DNA of 14,189 nucleotides from Thalassiosira profunda (lineage: Eukaryota > Bacillariophyta > Thalassiosirophyceae > Thalassiosirales > Thalassiosiraceae). The stretch is from positions 1 to 14,189 of the forward strand of contig JALLAP010000345.1 in assembly GCA_036939355.1 (NCBI GenBank), given 5' to 3'. Below the pieces are notes generated by a model. That model had not been told where the DNA came from and did no database searches. It was given only the letters and a program-made list of their open reading frames with translations. Positions 7,110 to 14,189 of the stretch are shown piece by piece (the stretch's first letter is position 1; the number at the start of each line of letters is the position of its first letter). The position numbers and the translations under genes are program-made.

Positions 7110-9565
7110 TTACTTGTGAAATGATCCGACGAGGCAAAAGTTCCTGGTCGAAAATCCGACGGGGAATGTCTTGATGGATACGTCCAAATCTGCTGTCGGC
7201 CATCTACTGCTGCGCCACAACCGGTCCACAGCCGCTGCACGAAGCCCACATATTGTGTGCATAGCCTGGCCGGCAAGAGTGATGTCACCTGTCCGAATGT
7301 AAATTGTCAGTGAAAGGTGTTATGATGCAGCAAACAACCGGCAACTAGAAACTCACCTTGCAGCTCTGCCAGCTGCTTCAAATGCCCGTACTGGGCAGGA
7401 TCAACATCTAGCCACTCTTCGGCTGTGACAAGCTCCACACCTCCATCGGATTCTGCCGGTATTGCCACTCGCAGATGTGGATTGGACCTGAAGCAACACG
7501 GGCAGATGACAAACCCAGACCCTTGACAAGCGGCGTGGCCAAGAGCAACGTCAGAGAGCACACCGCAAGCGTGCAGTGCAACCACTACATCAATTCCAGT
7601 GCAATCAATCGTTGTTGCATCTTGAGCTTCAAAGCGGATGTTTTGCAATCCGCGCCGTCGAGCCGTCATCATACCATTGTTCACCGCAGAACTGGATATA
7701 TCGACCACCGTTACTTCCACTGCATCTTTGCCGAACACAGCTGCCAAATGATTAGACAATAGACCTTTGCCACCTCCAGTATCAATCACGTTGAGCTTCC
7801 TCTTGCCGTATTCTGGATGGGAACGCAGGACATCAGCTATCTGTTGAATCATGAACATCAATTGGGGCTTCTTTGCTCGCTGCCACCTCGATCCATCAGG
7901 AGCAGTTCGAAGAAGGCTCTCTGGCAACTCATCTCTCGCCTCTTGCATATTGCTATCTGACTCAAAGTCAATGTCCCGGATAGGATACCTCTCTCGTGCC
8001 TGAGCAAATGCATCGAGAGATTGCACCATTGAGTTGCTCACTCTTCCGACTCTCGAATTCTCTCCTTGCAACGATTTGGTAATCTCGGCTGCCATCCACC
8101 GCCGTTCAGAATCAGATGAGCCGCCTTTTGCAATATCTTCTGCCTGCGAGTATCCTCCTGGCAGCTCCAATGAACTCGCTGCCTCGTCCACTGCAATCTT
8201 TTGTTCATGCAAGATATCCAAGACTTGTTTCACTGCGCTTGGCCTCCAGCTCGAACGCAGCAGTCGACAAGTCTTCACCCAGAATTGAGCCTCATTGGAT
8301 GCGTCATCTACCAAGTGCCCCTTCAGCAACACGCGTGCGCCCGAGCACAAAATGTTGCCATACAGCTCTGCGGTTTCAACGCTGCTTGCTGATTGTACAT
8401 CTCCGGCATTTAGAGCACTCGGATGCAATACTGCGTAGATTCTCTTCTTCCAGAGACCTCTCAGCTTTGCATTCCGCTCGTTCATGCCATTCGCCGCAGC
8501 GTCAGCTCTATTTCCTTGGTCATTTGCATCATCTGCATCAAGAGGTGTCAGCCCCAGTGACGAGAACTCGTCTACAAGCTCAAGGACCGCAATGGCGCCC
8601 TGGTATCGTCTCCGGTTTTGCACCCAGCCAGAAATGGTGAATTGTTTGTGGCCCGATTTCATACGCTTGCGCTCTTCAAGCACACGGGCAATCAATACAA
8701 CGTCACCACCTGATGCGTCCTCGTCGTCAGGAAAAGATGGCGCGTCTTTGTATTCAGCCGGAGCTGGTGGCAGGAGCTTGACTTTCTGCGCATTGGTACT
8801 CCCCATCAACTGCGCTGGATTGCTGAGGTATCCTTGCGGGAATCTACTCAGTATCTCTACCGCCAGCTCTCCGAAGGTTTGAGATGGTTCATTGCTGCCG
8901 ACTCCAAGCAATGTTGTAAACTCTTCCCGCGAGATACAAGGAAGAGCACCGAGGATCTCATCGAAGTCCAGCGCCCCTTCATTGCAATACCTCAAGACAT
9001 TTCTCAGGTGCTGCGGGTTGTTGTTTGGCAGTGTGTAATTTGCCTCGTGGCAGAATAGTATCGCTTCTTTTGCATTCCTGCTCGGCCCGGCATGCCCTGT
9101 CATGTGGACGTGAACTCCTGGCTGGATGGTTTTGTGATAGACATCATATGAAGATTCAGAGGTGCCATCGTCACCGTCATCACCCGACGTATCCCAGATA
9201 TCTCTCCTCAGGATGGCTTGCACTGGAGCTGTCGAATCAAGACCATCGTAGCCTTTTCTCTTCTCACTCTCAAGGTGTGCTTCGATCAGTGGCAAATCTC
9301 GAGGTACGATATCGAGAAACACGAGATGCTTGCCGATTGCGCGCCTCTTGGTGACCATTCCTTCGAGAAGAACGAGCGATAGCTCCTCTGTCGATTCCTC
9401 ATTCGTGAGGAGATCGAATAATACCTCATTGGCGGAATCTGGTGCCAGCCGGATGTGCCCCGTCGATCCGAGCGTTGATGGTGTCGATGATGTGTCGGTG
9501 GCGGAGAAGGAGCGTGCAATTTGCACGAGCACTGCCCAAAGGAGTATGGCGAAATGCCCCTTCAT
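7110..9565 (-). CDS. Signal-peptide protein with two OB-fold-like regions and a CPCC-type SAM-dependent methyltransferase
   Basis: Exons 9565-7357 and 7288-7110 give 795 residues; a stop lies in frame upstream of the ATG. Residues 1-20 are a signal peptide (FAILLWAVLVQIARSFSA); Phe after the likely cleavage site could route it to the plastid. Two regions look like OB folds of the tRNA_anti type: about 61-176 (EGMVTKRRAIGKHLVFLDI ... PGVHVHMTGHAG) and about 287-437 (FTISGWVQNRRRYQGAIAVLELVD ... GARVLLKGHLV). After a helical linker comes a Rossmann methyltransferase: VIDTGGGKG (593-601) for SAM binding, VVDIS with Asp622, VALHACG (662-668) and CPCCF (688-692), as in the Methyltransf_32 group. 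The second exon adds a plausible final strand, FSTRNFCLVG. An RNA substrate, tRNA or rRNA, is inferred from the OB folds. The methyltransferase is sure; OB assignments are likely; substrate and compartment are unknown. Confidence 0.82.
7289..7356 (-). other. Intron of the OB-methyltransferase gene
   Basis: On the minus strand, a GTGAGT donor and TCGGACAG acceptor, 68 nt, phase 1. Without splicing the frame ends after 16 low-quality residues at 7307. With splicing it continues 58 residues into a segment that looks like the normal C terminus of the methyltransferase fold. Confidence 0.85.
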
Positions 9566-9953
9566 TGCAGAGCCCAACCACCCACGCCAGGGCTAGAGAG
9601 TGCGTTCCCAAAGGGGCTTGCCGGCATGGCCAATACCGGGCCGGCAGCGGGGCGTGTGGTGGCTGCCCGCCCAGACGCAATGCGAGTCCCGTGTTGCCTT
9701 GAGCGGATTTCGGAGTCACGAGTAGGTACTATCTCCCCTCCTCCAAACCGGTCTGAAGCTACCTACAACACGCAAGTCGCAAGAACAAACAGGTCTATGC
9801 TGGCCAATCATGATTGTATGATGACGGTTTAGCAGAGAACAGCAATAACTACCATTCTATGTCAAACGCCTCTCTTCGACCTCTTGGTCTCATCAATCTC
9901 TCTAATAGCTCCATCCGTCCACCAGATTTCACCCGAATCGAAATTAAGACTGC
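9566..9953. other. Promoter of methyltransferase gene and 3' region of lumenal protein gene
   Basis: This 388-bp stretch holds no convincing gene. Upstream of the minus-strand methyltransferase start are two CCAAT cores on the plus strand, at 9630-9634 and 9804-9808. The first sits in the loop of a 7-bp inverted repeat (9619-9625/9640-9646). The second overlaps the 12-bp palindrome CAATCATGATTG (9805-9816). The 15-mer AAGTCGCAAGAACAA at 9774-9788 also occurs upstream of the kinase gene. Confidence 0.45.
9619..9646 (-). promoter_or_regulatory. Inverted repeat enclosing a CCAAT box upstream of methyltransferase gene
   Basis: Perfect arms TGCCGGC and GCCGGCA flank a 14-nt loop containing CCAAT. 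It lies 54-81 nt upstream of the ATG at 9565, a normal distance for a proximal promoter element or 5' leader hairpin. Regulatory use is inferred. Confidence 0.35.
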
Positions 9954-10900
9954 TCAGTTAGCCGCCACCTCGGCGGCAGCCTTCACCCGCGCGTCCCTAT
10001 CCTTCACCTTCTGCTCGAAGGCCTCGCCGCGAAATCGCTTCGTCGACCGCCGGATCTCATCGACGGAAGGGATATCGCCGCCCCCGTCCGGGCCCAGCAA
10101 TCGTCCCGACGTCCGGTACGCGAGCATCGCCTCCGCCATGCCCTCCAGCGCCTCCGAGCTCTTGGCAGCATCCTTCTTCCCCACCGCCTTCACCAGCGCA
10201 GCCTGGCCCTTCTCGAACGATTTGGCCGCGTTCGTCATCTCCTTTGCAAATCCGACCTTGACGTTGGTGCCACCGCCGCCGAGCGAGCTGACGTACAGCT
10301 TCATCGGCAGGATGGTATCGTCGGCCACCACGGTTGCAAAATCGCGCACGCTGTCCCAATCCTCGTTTCCGATGGCCACGGCGATGCCCGGGATGGCGTC
10401 GCTGCACTTCTTGATCCGCGGGAGGTACCGGACTGCGATGTGCACAAGATGTGAGCATTCGAGTGATAATATTCTATGCATTTGCAATTGTAGCTCATTA
10501 TCACCCAATTGCAGCGTCACACGCCATACGCACCTTTGTTGGTGGGATAATAGTAGTTCGACCGCAGGTTCGGCTCCATGTTGCTCTCCTTCTTGCCTTT
10601 GTTCACCGCCTGCTCCTTCTTCTTTTCCGGCTGCTTGTTCACATTCGGATCCGCACCATAATCGTCCAGCAAACCCGCGTAGGCGGGCGCCCCAGCCAGG
10701 GTGGCCGACGCGACAGTCAAAAGGGACGAGAGCACCGCGCGCCTTTCTTGCAACGCGCAGTCGCCGTCCGCCCGAAACATCCCGAGCGCCGATGCACCTC
10801 GCGCCGCGTTCGACGACGGGGCGGCTGGCGAGAACGCCGCGGCGTGGTGGAGGGACAGCGACAGCGCCAGGGCGAGGGAGAGGCTCCGAGAGCGTGCCAT
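9954..10900 (-). CDS. Probable thylakoid-lumen photosystem II extrinsic protein, PsbQ/Psb31-like
   Basis: Exons 10900-10534 and 10432-9954 give 281 residues. The precursor has three targeting layers: a signal peptide (1-22) ending AAAF with Phe23, a Ser/Ala/Arg transit region, and a lumenal signal with Arg53-Arg54 before a hydrophobic stretch (AVLSSLLTVASATLAG) and an AYA cleavage site at 75. That is the layout for thylakoid lumen import, and the RR pair suggests the Tat route. The mature ~206 residues start with a Lys-rich charged region and SNYYYPTNK, then a helical bundle (YLPRIKKCSDAIPGIAVAIG ... MKLYVSSLGGGG ... YRTSGRLLG). This resembles PsbQ-type four-helix proteins of the oxygen-evolving complex, including diatom Psb31, but the mature form is longer. 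Lumen targeting is firm; the exact subunit is not. It is divergent from the phytyl ester synthase gene. Confidence 0.78.
10433..10533 (-). other. Intron of the lumenal protein gene
   Basis: On the minus strand, a GTGCGT donor and CATCGCAG acceptor, 101 nt, phase 1. It joins YYYPTNK to VRYLPRIKK. Unspliced, exon 1 ends in a TGA within 20 nt of the junction, and exon 2 has no targeting sequence. Confidence 0.87.
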
Positions 10901-11178
10901 GGTGCAGGAGATGTCGTTGTGGTGGGTCCTCGCGAAAATGACGATCGTTGTTGGGTTGGGACGGCGACGTTGCGGCCGCGCCGGCCGAGCCAGCTTTGTT
11001 TTGTGCCCTAGCTTCATGTGGATGGAGCTGACGTTGACCCCCAGTACGAATTCCGCTGTACGAAGAAATCTTGCTCACAAGAGATCTTTTTCACCACGAG
11101 CTGACTCATCGCCCCACTCTGCCTCACCGACCCTCCTCGCCCGCCTACAATACCACTGCCACTGCCATAAATTGCAGC
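10901..11178. promoter_or_regulatory. Shared divergent promoter of lumenal protein and phytyl ester synthase genes
   Basis: 278 bp between two divergent ATGs. It contains TGACGT at 11029-11034, a core bound by bZIP factors such as aureochromes and also the core of the CO2/cAMP-responsive element of diatoms, and TGACTCA at 11102-11108, an AP-1/GCN4-type bZIP site. GTACGAA occurs twice, at 11044-11050 and 11058-11064. No TATA box was seen. The sites are real; their use is inferred. Confidence 0.45.
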
Positions 11179-13489
11179 ATGGTGTTCGTGGGACGAGCGT
11201 TTCCGCTGCTCTTCGCGGCGCCGTCGGCCCTGCGGGCGCCGCCCACGCGCTCCTACCGCGGCGCCCGCGGCAGCCCCGCCCCGCTTCGATCCACCATCGA
11301 GGACGCCCCGTTCACGCTCCGCGATGCGGTCGAGCTCTCCAAGAGCACCTACCGCGACCTGTCGGAGGGGAGCTGCTTCGTCGCCCACGCTACGCCGACC
11401 ATTTCGTTTCAGTACACGCGGCCAGTGGCGGAGCGTTCGTCGAATGAGCTTATGGAGGCAATTCCGCACGGCGCAGATGCCAGCCACATCTACGAGCAAA
11501 TAAGGGACACACACGACAACACGAAGCCTCTTCTGCTCTACCTGCCCGGGCTCGACGGGCAGGGCATCTCGGCAGTGACGCAGTTCGATGATCTGAGCAA
11601 CACTTTTGAGTTCTGGCGCATGAGGATAGACCCGACGCACGATCGGTCCTCTTTCAGCGAGTTGACAACGAGGGTATCGAACTTCATCCAAGATGTTGCA
11701 ATGAAACAGAGCCGCAAGGTGATACTCGTGGGAGAGAGCTTTGGAGGCCTCCTCGCTCCAAGTGTCGCCATGAGACTGGAGGCAATGTCGGGCAAGGAGG
11801 AGACGCCCGTAATGGGAATGGTATTGGTGAACCCGGCAACAAGTTTTTACAAGACGAGCTGGTCGACGTGGGCGCCTATCCTGGCATCGTTGCGCCACAT
11901 TGAACAGGAGGAGGAGCAGGGCACTCTGTCGCTGCCCACGCCCTACTCTGTGATTGGTGGCATGGCACTGTCGATGACGATTCCAGATTCGTCTCAGTTT
12001 CGGAGTATCTTTGACGTCATCACGAAGACACCTGCAGCGGAACTGCAGGACGCTCTCGGGGTAATGCGAGAGAGTTTTGGCATCCTGGCCGACAATCTCC
12101 CCGCAAAAGTGATCGAGCACCGTGTTGGACAATGGTGCAACGTTGGATCGCAAGTAGTGAACCCAAGGCTGAGTCAACTGCATGTCCCAACACTAACCAT
12201 TTCTGGCGACGAGGACAACATGCTTCCGTCGAAAGAGGAGGGAGACAGATTGGTTGGCTTGATGCCCGACTGCACGAGCATGTCAGTGAGAGATGCAGGC
12301 CATTTCATACTTGACGACCGCTTCAACCTCACTTCGGCAATCGTAGACGCTCCCTTTGATCCCTTCGGCAAGAAGGAGGACGAAAAGAAGTACGATCCGA
12401 TCTCGGACTGGAAGGTGCCCACTGACGATATGATACGCGAGGCGGTCGACAGCCGAGTGAAACCTCTCAGGAATCTGCTCAGCCCTCAGTTTTTCAGCAC
12501 TGGCACTGATGGCAAGAGAATCGTGGGTCTGGGCAAGGTACCGGCGCCGGAGGGCCCTCTCTTGTTCGTTGCCAACCACCAGCTGATTGGGCTTGATCTG
12601 GGCCTCATTATTGCAGAGCTGTTGGAGCAGAGAGGCATTGCAGCACGTGGTCTGGCCCATCCAATCGTGTTCCAAGGCGGTAATGCCGTTGGAAATGGCT
12701 TTAGAGGCGGTGCTGGCCCGACAGGCCCTCCGCAGCGCATTGCCAAACGAAACAAAGAGGGCCCAGTCGACCCGCCTCCAGGAGATTTCCAGACGTTTGG
12801 CGCTGTGATGGTGTCTCCTCGAAACTTTTACCGACTTATGCAGTCGGGACAGACTGGGCTACTTTTTCCGGGAGGAGTGCGCGAGGTGTTTCACGGCAAG
12901 GGTGAGGACTACGAGCTTTTCTGGCCGGATACTGAGATGGACGGCAAAAGCGATTTCGTAAGGGTGGCAGCAAAGTTCAATGCAACCATTGTGCCTATCA
13001 GCGCTGTTGGTGCCGCCGACAGCGCCAACATTCTCCTGGACGCCGAGGAAATGCTCAACTTGCCATTAGGTCTGGGCGACAGCCTTCGGAACAGTTCTGA
13101 AAACACCATCTCGGCCAGATTCGACGCGAGCAACTCTGATGAGCGCTTCGTGCCTCCCTTGGTCGTTCCCAGCATCCCAGCCAGACACTATTTTGTCTTT
13201 GGCAAACCGTTTGACACATCAACCATAGACCACGGAGACAGAGGTGCATGCGCTGAGCTCTACAGTGAAGTGAAAGGGGAGCTGAGAAGAGGATTAGATG
13301 ATGTGCTGGTCGCGAGGACGAAGGACCCCTTCAAAGGCTTCGCGCAGAGGATGGCTGTGGAACGTGTCNGATGATGTGCTGGTCGCGAGGACGAAGGACC
13401 CCTTCAAAGGCTTCGCGCAGAGGATGGCTGTGGAACGTGTCAGTGGCAAGGCGGCGCCAACCTTTGCTCTCGAAGAGCTCAACCGGTAG
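11179..13489 (+). CDS. PES: Phytyl ester synthase / diacylglycerol acyltransferase (PES/ELT family)
   Basis: One exon of about 745 residues once the assembly duplication at 13297-13441 is discounted; as assembled the frame shifts at the N. In plants these plastoglobule enzymes esterify phytol and diacylglycerol with acyl chains freed from galactolipids in stress and senescence. The N-terminal half is an alpha/beta hydrolase: LYLPGLDGQG, nucleophile elbow GESFGG with Ser187, SGDED with Asp344 and AGHFILDD with His375. The C-terminal half is an LPLAT-like acyltransferase: ANHQLIGLD (465-473), a Gly/Pro-rich insert, FGAVMVSPRNFYRLM, then LLFPGGVREVFHGKGEDYELFWP (PGGVRE at 564-569), a PES signature. 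The first ~20 residues are hydrophobic (FPLLFAAPSALRAPP), consistent with plastid routing though the Phe motif is not classical. The ATG has A at -3; an upstream in-frame TTG was rejected. Confidence 0.9.
13297..13441 (+). repeat. Exact 72-nt direct repeat flanking one N (probable assembly artefact)
   Basis: Positions 13297-13368 and 13370-13441 are identical over 72 nt, separated by one ambiguous base at 13369. The 73-nt period breaks the reading frame, whereas one copy alone gives an uninterrupted PES C terminus ending SGKAAPTFALEELNR at 13489. This is what an unmerged overlap between two contigs, scaffolded with a one-base gap, looks like. Confidence 0.93.
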
Positions 13490-13583
13490 ATAGTAGAAAG
13501 TAGAGAATGATGCCAACTATTCCTATGTCTTTAACGCAGTGATCCTGGCAATCCTATGTGCACAACCGTAGACCGTCCCTCGT
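13490..13583. other. Short convergent 3' intergenic spacer
   Basis: Only 94 nt separate the stops of the PES gene (+) and dynamin gene (-), so their 3' UTRs probably overlap. No AATAAA is present. It illustrates the compactness of this region. Confidence 0.6.
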
Positions 13584-14189
13584 TCACTTGGCAAACGTGT
13601 TGAAATCCCGAACTTCGTTGACAATCTCCAGCGCCTTCTCCAACAAGTCCTTCATCTCAATACAAGTCCTCCTCCGGCTGGCGATGTCCTCGGCCTCCTT
13701 CATCAGAAAGCCCACCTCGGCCTCCCGGTACAGCTCCGACACCAGCTCGTTCTGCAACTCGTCCTTGCAATGGTTGACGAGGAAGTACATGATCGTCTTG
13801 GGCACAGAGTCGATGTAGCTTTTGCGCACGATGGAGAAGTACGAGTCGATGAGAGACTTGATGATCTCCGTCTCGACGCGCTCCCGATCCGAGGGCGGGG
13901 CGTCCGTCTGGCGCATCGTGTCGGGGACCTGGGGCAGCTGGACGATGGTGGGCGGTCCACCGCCTCCGACGCCGCTTCCCGAGTAGTGGGAGCTGTTGGA
14001 TCGCATGGTGTTGGTCATTCCGCGGTTGTTCCAGGAATCGGAGCGCTTGACGCCTCCCACGTTGTTGCTGTTGTTGCCTCGGAAGATGAAGTTCATGATG
14101 CCGCCGCCGTCACCGTTGCTGTTGGCTCCTCCGTTGCGGTCCACGACCACGTGCTGCGGCGGTGCGCCGTGCTGAGAGGAGGAATGTCC
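13584..14189 (-). CDS. Dynamin-related GTPase, C-terminal part with GTPase effector domain (5' end outside window)
   Basis: The minus-strand frame is open to the right edge; about 200 C-terminal residues are visible, stopping at 13584-13586. The last ~100 residues match the dynamin GTPase effector domain: ETEIIKSLIDSYFSIVRK, then SVPKTIMYFLVNHCKDELQN, ELYREAE and an amphipathic helix near the end. This domain folds into the stalk and bundle signalling element and helps assembly-driven GTP hydrolysis during membrane fission. Before it lies an Asn/Gly/Ser-rich low-complexity linker (GGANSNGDGGG, RGNNSNNVGG), where DRP1/Dnm1-type proteins carry a variable insert instead of a PH domain. No Pro-rich tail follows the GED, so a mitochondrial, peroxisomal or plastid fission DRP is more likely than classical endocytic dynamin. 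The GTPase domain is not in view, so the subtype is open. Confidence 0.9.
   Translation of the reverse strand, partial: GHSSSQHGAPPQHVVVDRNGGANSNGDGGGIMNFIFRGNNSNNVGGVKRSDSWNNRGMTNTMRSNSSHYSGSGVGGGGPPTIVQLPQVPDTMRQTDAPPSDRERVETEIIKSLIDSYFSIVRKSYIDSVPKTIMYFLVNHCKDELQNELVSELYREAEVGFLMKEAEDIASRRRTCIEMKDLLEKALEIVNEVRDFNTFAK

Noticed and set aside
7043..7288. 81-codon minus-strand ORF near the methyltransferase 3' end
   Set aside because: It is in a different frame from the spliced last exon, which continues the methyltransferase fold and stops at 7110.
9805..9816. Perfect 12-bp palindrome CAATCATGATTG
   Set aside because: About three such palindromes are expected by chance in 14 kb, so it is noted only as context for the CCAAT core and not claimed as a site.
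11044..11064. GTACGAA direct repeat in the divergent promoter
   Set aside because: Two 7-mers 14 nt apart are weak evidence alone; no known factor is matched.
10701..11447. 248-codon plus-strand ORF spanning the divergent promoter
   Set aside because: It runs antisense through exon 1 of the lumenal protein and into the PES gene in the wrong frame; Arg/Ala-rich shadow.
11014..12183. 389-codon minus-strand ORF opposite the PES gene
   Set aside because: Antisense to a well-supported hydrolase domain; His/Arg/Cys-rich composition and no conserved motif.
1..14189. tRNA, rRNA, CRISPR, insertion sequence or retroelement content
   Set aside because: No cloverleaf with a GGTTCRA-type arm, no regularly spaced repeats, no terminal repeats and no transposase, integrase or reverse-transcriptase motifs were seen on reading both strands.

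Overview
The window looks like nuclear DNA of a photosynthetic stramenopile: a diatom or a close relative such as a bolidophyte. Several things point there. Genes are compact, lie on both strands, and carry a few short GT-AG introns (55-101 nt). Two predicted precursors have the signal peptide plus Ala-Phe cleavage motif (ASAF, AAAF) used to import proteins into secondary red-lineage plastids. There is a probable thylakoid-lumen photosystem II protein of the PsbQ/Psb31 type, and a helicase-associated (HA) repeat protein of the kind expanded in diatoms. GC content is moderate (mid-50s percent by eye). No operon, phage, CRISPR, rRNA, tRNA or transposon signal was seen.

Layout, left to right. 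(1) <1-829 +, the 3' part of an HA-repeat protein, three exons. (2) 1275-3644 +, a CaMKK/SNF1-activating-type Ser/Thr kinase with long inserts; an 81-nt in-frame intron splits its catalytic loop. (3) 3953-5113 +, an Fes1/HspBP1 Hsp70 nucleotide-exchange factor. (4) 5244-5933 -, an unrecognised protein. (5) 6386-6658 +, a 90-aa plastid-targeted protein of unknown role. (6) 7110-9565 -, a 795-aa protein with a signal peptide, two OB-fold-like regions and a CPCC-type SAM-dependent methyltransferase; its last exon lies beyond the first in-frame stop. (7) 9954-10900 -, the lumenal photosystem II-like protein, two exons. (8) 11179-13489 +, a phytyl ester synthase/diacylglycerol acyltransferase. (9) 13584->14189 -, the C-terminal GTPase effector domain of a dynamin-related protein, running off the right edge.

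Genes 7 and 8 are divergent, share a 278-bp promoter region and both probably act in the plastid: one in the thylakoid lumen, the other in recycling phytol and acyl chains from thylakoid lipids. That region holds two bZIP-type core sites, TGACGT and TGACTCA. Genes 5 and 6 may also be plastid- or secretory-routed. The kinase, Hsp70 exchange factor and dynamin genes are ordinary cytosolic housekeeping or regulatory genes, with no sign that they form a pathway.

One assembly defect needs attention. At 13297-13441 a 72-nt segment is repeated exactly on either side of a single N, shifting the frame of gene 8 near its 3' end. It looks like an unmerged contig overlap, not biology. The most interesting candidates are the OB-OB-methyltransferase protein and the kinase intron, whose retention would insert 27 residues without a stop between the HRDLKPE and N of the catalytic loop.
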